Assembly: GCA_015063725.1 (NCBI GenBank)
Contig: SVTP01000028.1
Coordinates: 1 to 32,118, forward strand
Length of the DNA stretch: 32,118 bases
Origin: Oscillospiraceae bacterium
GTDB taxonomy: Bacteria; Bacillota; Clostridia; Oscillospirales; CAG-272
Reading direction: 5' to 3'
Numbering within the stretch: position 1 is the first letter of the stretch; every line of letters begins with the position of its first letter. The position numbers and the translations under genes were made by a program. Shown here piece by piece: positions 1-6,779 of this stretch. Under the pieces are notes generated by a model that had not been told where the DNA came from, did not search any database, and worked only from the letters and a program-made list of their open reading frames with translations.

Positions 1-8
1 AACGAAAA

Positions 9-437
9 ATGAAGAAGTTAACAAAAGAAGCAGAAGCGATACTGATTGAACGTTTTGGGAAAGACAGCATTATTGCATTAGCAACAACGGCTGATGGCAC
101 GCCCTATGTGCGCAAAGTAAATGCCTTTTATTTTGATGGCGCATTTTATGTGCTTACTTATGGCTTGTCAAACAAGATGAAACAGATTGCAGAAAATCCT
201 GTGGTGGCAATCACAGGTGATTGGTTCACTGCCCATGGAAAAGGTGTGAATCTGGGATATTTCGGCAAAGAAGAGAACAAAGAAATTGCCAATTTGATGC
301 GCACCATGTTTGCTGAATGGATTGATAACGGACATAATAATTTTGACGATGTGAATACATGCATTTTGCGAATTGAACTAACACACGGATTACTGTTATC
401 TCACGGAACTCGTTATGATATTGATTTTTCTAAGTGA
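9..437 (+). CDS. Pyridoxamine 5'-phosphate oxidase-like (split-barrel flavin) protein
   Basis: This 142-aa protein resembles the small PNPOx-like split-barrel family, which binds FMN or F420 and includes general stress proteins and nitroimidazole-reductase-like enzymes. The N-terminal part reads as a helix followed by the strand pattern IIALATTADGTPYVRKVN, then a second strand block FDGAFYVLTY and a conserved N-P-V-V-A-I stretch, the usual order for these barrels. The length is normal for a single-domain member. No signal peptide or membrane segment is seen. The start lies only 8 bases inside the window, so the upstream promoter and any operon partner are not visible. The substrate cannot be deduced. 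An alternative is a non-catalytic flavin-binding stress protein. Confidence 0.75.
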   Translation: MKKLTKEAEAILIERFGKDSIIALATTADGTPYVRKVNAFYFDGAFYVLTYGLSNKMKQIAENPVVAITGDWFTAHGKGVNLGYFGKEENKEIANLMRTMFAEWIDNGHNNFDDVNTCILRIELTHGLLLSHGTRYDIDFSK

Positions 438-662
438 CTGACCAATTCCAATTTATCTAACTAAAAATGGGTGCAAACCCGTCACCGCTTTAGCGGTACG
501 GGTGCGTTTGCGTTAGCAAAGGCACTATTGAGCACAGCGAAATATGTTCAACTGTCCCGTTTCCGCGGTTTCATTCCCACAGTCCCATTTCTCTCCTCTT
601 GCAATCTTGTTTGGCTTATGTTATAATAATGGTAGAAAACTTTTCTATGTGAGGTAAGTGCT
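438..662. other. Intergenic stretch with a long imperfect hairpin and a promoter
   Basis: No gene is seen here. A ~39-nt imperfect inverted repeat lies at 473-511 (arms GCAAAC and GTTTGC, inner arms CACCGC and GCGGT). It lacks a T-tract, so it is not a convincing terminator. The segment ends in the promoter of the next gene. Confidence 0.6.
599..627 (+). promoter_or_regulatory. Sigma-A promoter of the 72-aa gene
   Basis: TTGCAA at 599-604 and TATAAT at 622-627 are separated by 17 bp. The promoter sits 35 bp before the start codon at 663. Confidence 0.75.
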
Positions 663-881
663 ATGTTCTTCTTTAAAAAGAAATATCCTGCGGCGGCAAA
701 ATACAAGGTGAAGGATTTTGTCAACTTTTATCACCGCGGTGAGATGCGCTTTGCGTGGATCTATGATGCCGAGGTCGATAAGTCGGGGGCGGTCTCCTAC
801 ACCATGCAGGTTGGCGGTCAGTGCCCTGCCCTGATCTACAATGTCCCCGAGGGGGACATCATCGGGCTGAAAGAGGATTGA
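663..881 (+). CDS. Small hypothetical protein (72 aa)
   Basis: I do not recognise the family. The 72-aa product begins with a basic stretch (MFFFKKKY) followed by short beta-like segments (KVKDFVNFYHRGEMRFAWIYDAEV and SYTMQVGGQ) and ends acidic (EGDIIGLKED). This composition would suit a small beta-barrel or SH3-like fold, but that is inference. It has its own strong promoter and the ribosome-binding site GAGGTAAG just before the ATG, which supports it being a real gene. It stands alone: the next gene has an independent consensus promoter 19 bases after its stop. No membrane segment or signal peptide is seen. Confidence 0.6.
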   Translation: MFFFKKKYPAAAKYKVKDFVNFYHRGEMRFAWIYDAEVDKSGAVSYTMQVGGQCPALIYNVPEGDIIGLKED

Positions 882-899
882 TAGATTTTTGTTAAAGCC

Positions 900-928
900 T
901 TGACAATCTTCCCGTTCGGGAGTATAAT
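900..928 (+). promoter_or_regulatory. Consensus sigma-A promoter of the flavin-reductase gene
   Basis: TTGACA at 900-905 and TATAAT at 923-928 are separated by exactly 17 bp, a full consensus match. The ribosome-binding site GGAG follows at 951-954. Confidence 0.85.
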
Positions 929-964
929 AGGAATGTAAAAAACCACAAAAGGAGACTTTGAAAT

Positions 965-1891
965 ATGAGCAGTTTTGAAAATTTACGCATTGTGGATAAT
1001 TTTTATCAGACATCCTTGTTCTTCCCCATGCCCACGGTCGTGATCAGCACCCTGTGCGAGGATGGCACCACCAACTTGGGGCCTTACTCGCTGATCCAGC
1101 CCTACTACGTGGCAGGCAAGGACTACTATGCAATGCTCCTCTCTTGCCGCAATTCCTCCAACACCGCGCAAAATATTTTGCGCACCGGCAAATGCGCCAT
1201 CAACTTTATTGACGACAACCCCAAGACCTTTAAAGAAGCAGTTAAGCTCTCTTGGCCCGGCGACAAGCCCTTTGAGAAAATGCCCAAGTGCAAATTCCGC
1301 TTGGAAAAGAGCTTGGTAGAAGAAGAAACCGGTGAGGCGCGTCCTATGGTCATGACCGATGCAATCGAGGTTATCGAGTGCACGTGGGTTCGCGAGCTGG
1401 ACGGTGCTGACAAGGATATGCCCGGTGAGCTGAACGGCTACGAGGGTCCCTATCACGATTTTAACGGCATTACATCCAAGTTTGGCGCACACTTCATTCT
1501 CAAAATCGACAAAATTTTGATGAAGAAAAAGTATAGCGATGCCATCATCAACGGCGTCAAGGCAAAGGACTTCCCTGCTCTGCCCGTTGATTACGGTTAC
1601 AGAGACAGCAAAAACTTCTGGTTCCACCGCAAAACGCGCATGAGAGCCGAGCTTTTGCAGGTTCGTCAGGCATCTCTCGATTCTGTCCGCTATGCGGCTG
1701 ACCGCGCCGACGATACCGTAAAATTCACCGACGAGGCTCTGATGACCATTCTCGGCGTACCGCGCGTATTCCTCTCTGTTGTCCTCAAGGGCTGCGTTGC
1801 CTGGGCAAAGGAAAACGGCGTTACGCTTGTAACTGCCGAGCATATGCAAATCATCAACGATAAGAGATCGAAAGAGAAAAACAAGAAGTAA
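965..1891 (+). CDS. Flavin reductase-like protein fused to a PCP_red-like C-terminal domain
   Basis: Residues 1 to about 200 resemble the flavin-reductase-like FMN-binding split-barrel domain of flavoredoxins: an early strand with PMPTVVISTLCEDGTTN, a segment rich in small residues (LLSCRNSSNTAQN) where FMN phosphate usually binds, and a CAINF strand. The family reduces or carries FMN, often as electron carrier or ferric/flavin reductase. Residues about 252-300 (VKFTDEALMTILGVPRVF, then VLKGCVAWAKENGV) match the small helical PCP_red domain, first known from the light-independent protochlorophyllide reductase B subunit. At 308 aa it is about 100 residues longer than single-domain flavoredoxins. 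It has its own consensus promoter and terminator and appears monocistronic and cytoplasmic. The role of the C-terminal domain is unknown. Confidence 0.8.
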   Translation: MSSFENLRIVDNFYQTSLFFPMPTVVISTLCEDGTTNLGPYSLIQPYYVAGKDYYAMLLSCRNSSNTAQNILRTGKCAINFIDDNPKTFKEAVKLSWPGDKPFEKMPKCKFRLEKSLVEEETGEARPMVMTDAIEVIECTWVRELDGADKDMPGELNGYEGPYHDFNGITSKFGAHFILKIDKILMKKKYSDAIINGVKAKDFPALPVDYGYRDSKNFWFHRKTRMRAELLQVRQASLDSVRYAADRADDTVKFTDEALMTILGVPRVFLSVVLKGCVAWAKENGVTLVTAEHMQIINDKRSKEKNKK

Positions 1892-1898
1892 AAAAATA

Positions 1899-1934
1899 AA
1901 GCACGTCCAACCGAAACGGTTGGGCGTGCTTTTT
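1899..1934. terminator. Bidirectional terminator between convergent genes
   Basis: The 12-bp stem GCACGTCCAACC / GGTTGGGCGTGC has a GAAAC loop. A-tract lies on the left and T-tract on the right, so it serves both the flavin-reductase gene and the converging lipocalin-like gene. Confidence 0.85.
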
Positions 1935-1938
1935 GTTA

Positions 1939-3060
1939 TCAGTCATTGTTTTTTGCTCGATATTCTTCGTCGGCGCAAGCGTGACCGAAGTACATCAGCT
2001 CCCAAACGGCGGGATCGCTGACACATTCAACGATTTTTCCATCCTCGATCTTCTCAATGGTTGCCGTTCCTTCAAAGCGCAGATATCCACCGTCAAAGCC
2101 GATGAGCTTAGCGAGCGCTCCAAGCGGTTTGGGAAGAACATCCACAAAGCAGGTCTTGTTGATGTCGCCGTGACGGTCATAGATGATGCGGTACTCCTCA
2201 CCTTTCTCGGTGACATATTCATAAATGACTTTCTTGTAGACAGGCTTTCCCGTTTGCTCGTCAATATATCTGCCCTCTGGCTTGAATTTAAGGGTGTGGT
2301 TGGAGTTGTCGCCCAAAATTTCGCCGCCCTTGGCGATCATAAAAACGTCGTGATCCTTGTATCCATACTTCTTGCCTGCGGTGATCCAAGAAGAGATCAC
2401 CTTGTAGTCGCCAATCTTTGCTCTGCCCCAATACCAATGGTGCATGAGGCTCAGCATGGAGACGTTGCCCCAGTTGTGATCGTGATAGCCCGAGCCCTCA
2501 AGGTGGAGCTCTTTGCCGCCATCGTAGGTGACGTCAGCAACCGCCTTGCCCTCGGGAATAGCAGGAAGCCAAGCAAAATAGTGTTCTTCATTGTCACCAA
2601 AAAAGATGCTGCCCGTTTGCGAACGCCACGCAGGGATGGTGCCGTCAAGCGAAAGCTTTGCAGACATGGTTTTGCCTTTGAACACGACGTCATAATGCTT
2701 CAGGTCACCTTTGCACCAACAGTCTCCAACGCGAACGTCGCATTGCTCTTTTGCGTAGTGGCTTTCGGCAAGCGTTGCATTAACCTGTTCAGAGAACTTT
2801 GTACCGTCGGGGAGTGTGAGCTCCATGGTGGACATCGGTTGGATCGGTCCGTTTACACTGATAGGGTTTTTAGAAAACAAAAAGATGACAAGAATGGTGC
2901 CATCGGGATAGTGAGAATCATAGTACCACCACTCGTATGTGCCCTTTGAGCCGTCAACGCGCGCGCCGTCCTCCCAGAGCTCTACGCGATCCTTCGCTAG
3001 CCCCATTTTTTGATAGTGCAGATCGTCATCGGGATGAATGGATTTTTGAATTTTCTTCAT
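1939..3060 (-). CDS. CrtC/AttH lipocalin-like domain protein
   Basis: This 373-aa protein resembles the family of carotenoid 1,2-hydratase CrtC and AttH, which share a double lipocalin-like beta-barrel. Visible family signatures are the early EWWYYDSHYPDG motif, and G-S-G-Y-H-D-H-N-W-G in the middle, the conserved YHDHNWG block that carries the polar active-site residues of CrtC. The chosen ATG at 3060 has AAGAGG at a good distance. An upstream in-frame TTG at 3081 would overlap the preceding gene and has no better site. It follows the cyclase-family gene after 13 bp, so the two are probably cotranscribed. No signal peptide is seen. Carotenoid genes are not nearby, so another hydrophobic substrate is more likely; that is inference. 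Confidence 0.75.
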   Translation of the reverse strand: MKKIQKSIHPDDDLHYQKMGLAKDRVELWEDGARVDGSKGTYEWWYYDSHYPDGTILVIFLFSKNPISVNGPIQPMSTMELTLPDGTKFSEQVNATLAESHYAKEQCDVRVGDCWCKGDLKHYDVVFKGKTMSAKLSLDGTIPAWRSQTGSIFFGDNEEHYFAWLPAIPEGKAVADVTYDGGKELHLEGSGYHDHNWGNVSMLSLMHHWYWGRAKIGDYKVISSWITAGKKYGYKDHDVFMIAKGGEILGDNSNHTLKFKPEGRYIDEQTGKPVYKKVIYEYVTEKGEEYRIIYDRHGDINKTCFVDVLPKPLGALAKLIGFDGGYLRFEGTATIEKIEDGKIVECVSDPAVWELMYFGHACADEEYRAKNND

Positions 3061-3073
3061 ATTGATATTCCTC

Positions 3074-3670
3074 TTATTCAAGTGAGATCAAAATTGCGCG
3101 GCAGGGGGCGCCGTCACTGCCTGCCAGAGAGATGGGTGCGGCAGAGAGCAAATATGCTCCCGTGAGAACGCCGCTAAGACGGATGCCTTCCAAGAGAACA
3201 ACCTCGCGCGAGAGCAGGATCAGATGCACCTGCATGGGCGCATCCTCGGGGCCGATTGTTTGCGATTCGTTGCCTAACAGGTCAATGTTCGCCTCGGCAA
3301 AGACGCGCGCGGCTTCCTCGGTGACTATCACCTTGCCGCCGACGAGGATACGCTTTGCGGCCTCAGGATGTGCCTTTTTGGCATCGGCAAGAATGCGATG
3401 GGCATCCTTGGCGGAGAGCATTCCCTCCTCTTGTGCAACGTATGCCCAGCCCACTGTTTTGGAAACCGGCACCTCGTCTACCGTTTTGCCGTCCTTGATA
3501 AAGTGATACGGTGCATCGATATGCGTGCCGTTGTGGGCGCACAGAGAAAGTGCAGTCAGATTATAGAGCGCGCCTTCCTCCATCGAAGAAAGCGTTTGGC
3601 GCACGGGCGCGGGATCTCCCGGAAAAACAACACAGCTAAACAATTCTTGTGAAATATCGTAGATCTTCAT
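3074..3670 (-). CDS. Cyclase-family (kynurenine formamidase-like) metal-dependent hydrolase
   Basis: This 198-aa protein belongs to the cyclase family (PF04199), which includes kynurenine formamidase, isatin hydrolase and related Zn/Mn enzymes. The metal-binding signature H-x3-H-x-D-x3-H is complete: H46, H50, D52 and H56 in HNGTHIDAPYH. The ATG at 3670 has GGAG 7 bases upstream and gives the typical N terminus MKIYDISQEL. The longer TTG start at 3736 would read through a terminator hairpin and is rejected. The gene lies directly upstream of the lipocalin-like gene with a 13-bp gap. No tryptophan-catabolic neighbours are present, so a kynurenine role cannot be assumed. The family and hydrolase function are well supported; the substrate is unknown. 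Confidence 0.85.
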   Translation of the reverse strand: MKIYDISQELFSCVVFPGDPAPVRQTLSSMEEGALYNLTALSLCAHNGTHIDAPYHFIKDGKTVDEVPVSKTVGWAYVAQEEGMLSAKDAHRILADAKKAHPEAAKRILVGGKVIVTEEAARVFAEANIDLLGNESQTIGPEDAPMQVHLILLSREVVLLEGIRLSGVLTGAYLLSAAPISLAGSDGAPCRAILISLE

Positions 3671-3694
3671 AATAGCTCCAAGCTTTTCTTTTTC

Positions 3695-3721
3695 AAAAAT
3701 GCGCCACCGTACGGTGGCGCA
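3695..3721 (-). terminator. Terminator (or attenuator) after the DUF4886 lipoprotein gene
   Basis: The perfect palindrome TGCGCCACCGT/ACGGTGGCGCA at 3700-3721 is followed on the minus strand by ATTTTTG. No separate promoter is obvious for the downstream cyclase gene, so partial read-through is possible. Confidence 0.7.
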
Positions 3722-3770
3722 TTGTTTGTTTTTCAACCATCGGTTGTTTGATTTTGATGTTTGTTCCCTA

Positions 3771-4862
3771 TCAATCGAGGATATCGTATACAGAGGGGCT
3801 TACCTCATAAGGGTGGAGATATGCGTTGTTGACAGACTCCTTGATAACACCAAGGTGCGGACGTGCGTGATCGAATACGGGATCACTCAATTCCATACCG
3901 TTGATATCGTAACCTGTGAGAGACTTGAACAGCATCAAAGCCGCCACGGTCTTGCCTGTGGTGGTGAGGTACTCACCGTCCTTGGTCATGCCGTCGGTCC
4001 AATAAGAGCCGCGCATGTTATGAACAGCGGTGCCAACAGGAATAACGCCGTCTTTCTTTGCATTGGTAGATACTTTGGAAAGACTTGCGCAGGTAGCAAC
4101 CTCGGATTTGGTGATTCTTTGATGTGCTTCAAGCATGAGCGCGCAGATGGGTCCATGAGGTTTGTTCCATGTGTCTCCAAAATCACGCAGACCGTTGAAA
4201 AGGTTATTACGGCTATTGGCTTCATAAACCCAAGTCTCCATAAACAGAACCTTTGCATTGGGATTTTGGGCTGTAACAGCCGTTTTAGCAGCTCCGAGCA
4301 GGTCATTCAAAACGACATAGCCGTCTTCCTTTGCGCTGTTAGCAATACTTTGGTTCACAATAAAGTAATCCCACGCCTCGGATTGCAGAACGTCGGCTTT
4401 TTTGGCTTCGGTGCTAACGGTTACCCAACCGTCGCCGGTGTTTTCATAGTGTGTATACTTGGTATTCTCGTTTTGATGAGTAGAAAGATTCCCCGCTGCG
4501 TAAAGAACGGCAATCTTGATTTCAATGCCTGCCTCCTTGGCAATTTGCGGGAAGAAATACCAAGCATCTCTGGCGCTGGCATCACCTACAGCGAGAACCT
4601 TAAGCGACTTGACGCTGCCGGGCTCGGTAACCTCACCGGTAAAAGGAGGGAGTGTGATAGAAGGGTCTTCCCAAGGCCAGACGCGACCGTTGGATTCTTT
4701 GGTGTTGTTTCCGTTTTCCATATCTGCTTTATAGTTGTTTCCTTCCTGAAGATTTGCGGGGGTGTTTTCGGTGCCCTTTTGAGGAACGCTCGGCGCAGCA
4801 CACGCACAAAGGAGCGTGACCAGGGCAAGCATCAGGGCAAGAATGGGAATTCTTCTTTTCAT
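3771..4862 (-). CDS. Secreted lipoprotein with DUF4886 (SGNH-like) domain
   Basis: The 363-aa product starts with a lipoprotein signal peptide (MKRRIPILALMLALVTLLCAC) with candidate lipidated Cys at 19 or 21, then a low-complexity linker rich in Asn, Thr and Pro to about residue 75. From about residue 88 it resembles DUF4886 (VLAVGDASARDAWYFFPQIA), a family with an SGNH-hydrolase-like fold found in gut bacteria. Later blocks VLFMETWVYEA and VGTAVHNMRG...TDGMTKDGEYLTTTGK fit the family, including the distal Asp/Asn-Gly...Leu-x-x-x-Gly region. The usual GNSFS nucleophile motif is GDASA here, so the Ser is shifted or lost. The ribosome-binding site TGGAGG supports the start. It probably acts at the cell surface; substrate unknown. 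Confidence 0.75.
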   Translation of the reverse strand: MKRRIPILALMLALVTLLCACAAPSVPQKGTENTPANLQEGNNYKADMENGNNTKESNGRVWPWEDPSITLPPFTGEVTEPGSVKSLKVLAVGDASARDAWYFFPQIAKEAGIEIKIAVLYAAGNLSTHQNENTKYTHYENTGDGWVTVSTEAKKADVLQSEAWDYFIVNQSIANSAKEDGYVVLNDLLGAAKTAVTAQNPNAKVLFMETWVYEANSRNNLFNGLRDFGDTWNKPHGPICALMLEAHQRITKSEVATCASLSKVSTNAKKDGVIPVGTAVHNMRGSYWTDGMTKDGEYLTTTGKTVAALMLFKSLTGYDINGMELSDPVFDHARPHLGVIKESVNNAYLHPYEVSPSVYDILD

Positions 4863-4890
4863 TTGGCTTCCTCCATTGGATCAGCAAATT

Positions 4891-4941
4891 AGGTACGAAT
4901 ACCTTTAGGTACATATTACCACAAAATTGCCTTTTTGTCAA
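4891..4941 (-). promoter_or_regulatory. Promoter and leader palindrome of the DUF4886 lipoprotein gene
   Basis: On the minus strand TTGACA (4936-4941) and TAATAT (4913-4918) are 17 bp apart. Just downstream, at 4891-4904, lies a perfect palindrome AGGTA-CGAA-TACCT followed by another AGGTAC, which could be an operator. The operator reading is inference. Confidence 0.6.
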
Positions 4942-5050
4942 GAAATCTTATATTTTTTTATATATTGTTAATAATTTCTTCACGCGCGCGTGCGCCAAAG
5001 ATGGTTGCTACGGCTTTTGAGGGCTTTTTTATCAGATTGTGCAAAAGATA

Positions 5051-5079
5051 TTGCATTTTTTTGCGCCTTGTGGTAAAAT
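5051..5079 (+). promoter_or_regulatory. Sigma-A promoter of the exonuclease gene
   Basis: TTGCAT (5051-5056) and TAAAAT (5074-5079) are separated by 17 bp. Confidence 0.6.
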
Positions 5080-5107
5080 AAAAGCAAGATAGAAAGTGGG
5101 TGAAGAT

Positions 5108-5797
5108 TTGAAGCTCCTGTTTTTTGATATGGAATTTGCAAACGGCAAAATAGGCGGTTCGGTATTCTCTTTTGGATACTTGATGACCGATGAAGAATTT
5201 AATATTTTGACGCCCCCTGCCGACATTTGCATCAATCCCGACTGTGAATGGAACGAGTACGTTGCCAAGAACATTCTCGCTTACCCTATGGAAACCATTG
5301 AGGCAAGCCCACTCTTTCCCGAGTGCTATGAAAACATCAGGGCTCTGTTTGCCGAAGCGGATATTGCCGTTGGATTTTCGGTAAGCAATGACGTCGCGGC
5401 TCTGCGACGGGTGTGCGAGCGATACGGGCTTGCCCCCATTCTTTACCATTGGTTTGATATGGAAAAGCTCTGCCGCCGTGCGGACAAGCACAAGGAAGCG
5501 CACGGTCTTGCAGGATACGTGACGGCTTGGTGCGGACAAGCCCCCGAAAATCAGCACCGCAGTGATGGCGATGCCCTCGCCACAATGCACCTGATGCGCG
5601 CGGTTTGCCGCGATGCGCACGTGGATGCCGAGATGTTGACCATCGCCTACCCCGAGTGTTGCGGAGATACAACGGTTCAAAATGAGCCAAAGAAGAAGAA
5701 AAACACGAATACGTCCGCAAAAAATGGCAAAAGGAGACGCCGCCCAAGACACAGAAAAAAGAAGGATACAGAAACAAATACACCTATCGTTTCATAA
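5108..5797 (+). CDS. DnaQ-like 3'-5' exonuclease with basic tail
   Basis: The protein has the three motifs of DEDDh exonucleases: Exo I LFFDMEF (Asp and Glu), Exo II GFSVSNDVAAL, and Exo III QHRSDGDALAT with His and Asp four residues apart. Such domains remove nucleotides from 3' ends of DNA or RNA. After about residue 185 the chain becomes a strongly basic tail with KKKK, KRRRR and RKKK clusters, probably for nucleic-acid binding. The TTG at 5108 gives the family-like start MKLLFFDMEF and has GGGTGA just upstream; a GTG at 5096 would add four residues and cannot be excluded. It stands alone between a promoter and a repeat element. It could work in repair or RNA turnover rather than as a polymerase proofreading subunit. 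Confidence 0.75.
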   Translation: MKLLFFDMEFANGKIGGSVFSFGYLMTDEEFNILTPPADICINPDCEWNEYVAKNILAYPMETIEASPLFPECYENIRALFAEADIAVGFSVSNDVAALRRVCERYGLAPILYHWFDMEKLCRRADKHKEAHGLAGYVTAWCGQAPENQHRSDGDALATMHLMRAVCRDAHVDAEMLTIAYPECCGDTTVQNEPKKKKNTNTSAKNGKRRRRPRHRKKKDTETNTPIVS

Positions 5798-5814
5798 TGA
5801 TTTAAGCATTTTTA

Positions 5815-5918
5815 CCCTCTCCGTCATTTTCTTACGAAAATGCCACCTCTCCCAAAGGGCGAGGCTTTTCCAAGGCTCTCCTCGGGGAGAGCTGTCACCG
5901 CAAGGTGACTGAGAGGGG
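5815..5918 (+). repeat. Palindromic extragenic repeat, copy E1
   Basis: The element starts CCCTCTCCGTCA and ends TGACTGAGAGGG, an 11-of-12 terminal inverted repeat. It contains internal hairpins TTTTCTTACGAAAA, CTCTCCTCGGGGAGAG and GTCACCGCAAGGTGAC. The arms match those of copy E2 at 6523-6662 in permuted order. No coding capacity is seen. It looks like a MITE- or REP-like noncoding repeat. Confidence 0.7.
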
Positions 5919-5949
5919 GAGAAGTAAAAAAGGTCAAAGGAGAAACAAA

Positions 5950-6462
5950 ATGAAATATTTGATTGTTGTAGATATGCAAACCGATTTTATTGACGGTGCT
6001 CTTGGCACACCCGAGGCGGTGGCGATCCTGCCCCACGTCAAGGAGAAGATCGAAAATTTTGATGGCAAAGTTCTCTTTACAAGAGATACGCACGCACCCG
6101 ATTACCTTACCACACAAGAAGGGCGAAATCTGCCCGTTGAGCACTGCATCAAGGGGACGGACGGCTGGCAAATTCACCCCACGCTGGAACCCTTGCGCAA
6201 GACCGACGCCATCGACAAGCCCACCTTTGGTTCCACCGCACTCGTCCACCTTTTGCAAAGAGCTGACGACCTCGAAAGTGTTGAATTGATTGGTCTTTGC
6301 ACCGACATTTGCGTCATTTCCAACGCGATGTTGATGAAGGTAGCATTTCCCGAGATCCCCGTCACAGTCGATGCCAAATGCTGCGCAGGCGTCACGCCCG
6401 CAAGCCACAAAAACGCGCTTGAGGCGATGAAAATGTGTCAAATTAAAGTGGTGAATGAATAA
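5950..6462 (+). CDS. Isochorismatase-family cysteine hydrolase (nicotinamidase-like)
   Basis: This 170-aa enzyme has the isochorismatase fold with a complete Asp-Lys-Cys triad: D8 in VVDMQTDF, K90 in IDKPTFGS and C121 in GLCTDICV. The family includes nicotinamidase PncA and isochorismatase. DTHAPDY and LPVEHCIKGT after strand 2 resemble the metal-binding and substrate loop of nicotinamidases (D-x-H...H), which makes a nicotinamidase the best guess. The start ATG at 5950 has AAAGGAG upstream; the longer frame begins inside repeat E1 and is not used. Codons 156-170 are duplicated at 6689-6733. The gene is followed by its own terminator and sits between two related repeats. Confidence 0.85.
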   Translation: MKYLIVVDMQTDFIDGALGTPEAVAILPHVKEKIENFDGKVLFTRDTHAPDYLTTQEGRNLPVEHCIKGTDGWQIHPTLEPLRKTDAIDKPTFGSTALVHLLQRADDLESVELIGLCTDICVISNAMLMKVAFPEIPVTVDAKCCAGVTPASHKNALEAMKMCQIKVVNE

Positions 6463-6465
6463 AAA

Positions 6466-6497
6466 CGCAAAGCCGGTAATTTCTTGCCGGCTTTTTG
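6466..6497 (+). terminator. Terminator of the isochorismatase-family gene
   Basis: GCAAAGCCGG and CCGGCTTTTTGC form a stem around TAATTTCTTG, and a T-run follows in the right arm. Confidence 0.75.
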
Positions 6498-6522
6498 CAT
6501 TCAATGGAAACTTCGTGTCCTA

Positions 6523-6662
6523 AAGCCTCCCTTGTGTAAAGGGAGGTGGCAAACGTCGCATAGCGACGGGTGACGGAGGGATTGTAAAACATTAAAATCA
6601 CTCTAAAACAATCCCTCAGTCAGCCATTCGGCTGACAGCTCCCTTTACACAAGGGAGCCTCT
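6523..6662 (+). repeat. Palindromic extragenic repeat, copy E2
   Basis: The outer arms GCCTCCCTTGTGTAAAGGGAGG and CTCCCTTTACACAAGGGAGCC are each self-complementary and are inverted repeats of each other. Inner arms TGACGGAGGGATTGT and ACAATCCCTCAGTCA flank an AT-rich centre. There is no coding capacity. It belongs to the same family as E1, with the two arms joined at opposite ends. Confidence 0.75.
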
Positions 6663-6688
6663 TATAGAATCCGCAAAGACGGGAAACC

Positions 6689-6760
6689 GCGCTTGAGGCG
6701 ATGAAAATGTGTCAGATTAAGGTTGTGAATGAAAAGCGAAAAAGAGCGCCCACATTGTGA
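6689..6760 (+). pseudogene. Duplicated 3' fragment of an isochorismatase-family gene
   Basis: Bases 6689-6733 encode ALEAMKMCQIKVVNE, identical to the last 15 residues of the hydrolase ending at 6462, then continue KRKRAPTL and a TGA at 6758. The DNA differs from the intact gene at only three positions, all synonymous third-codon changes (CAA/CAG, AAA/AAG, GTG/GTT). No start codon or ribosome-binding site precedes it. It is a remnant of a second gene copy, or the displaced original 3' end, left beside repeat E2. Confidence 0.8.
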
Positions 6761-6767
6761 GCGCTCT
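6739..6767 (-). terminator. Terminator of the LRR lipoprotein gene
   Basis: AGAGCGC and GCGCTCT form the stem, followed on the minus strand by CTTTTTCGC. It overlaps the end of the duplicated hydrolase fragment. Confidence 0.75.
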
Positions 6768-6779
6768 AAATTTGGTTAT

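Noticed and set aside
473..511. Terminator for the first gene.
   Set aside because: The hairpin is long but has no T-run after it on either strand, so it is only described as an inverted repeat.
1933..2949. A 338-aa + strand frame overlapping the lipocalin-like gene.
   Set aside because: No ribosome-binding site and no family resemblance; the minus strand has the CrtC/AttH motifs and operon context.
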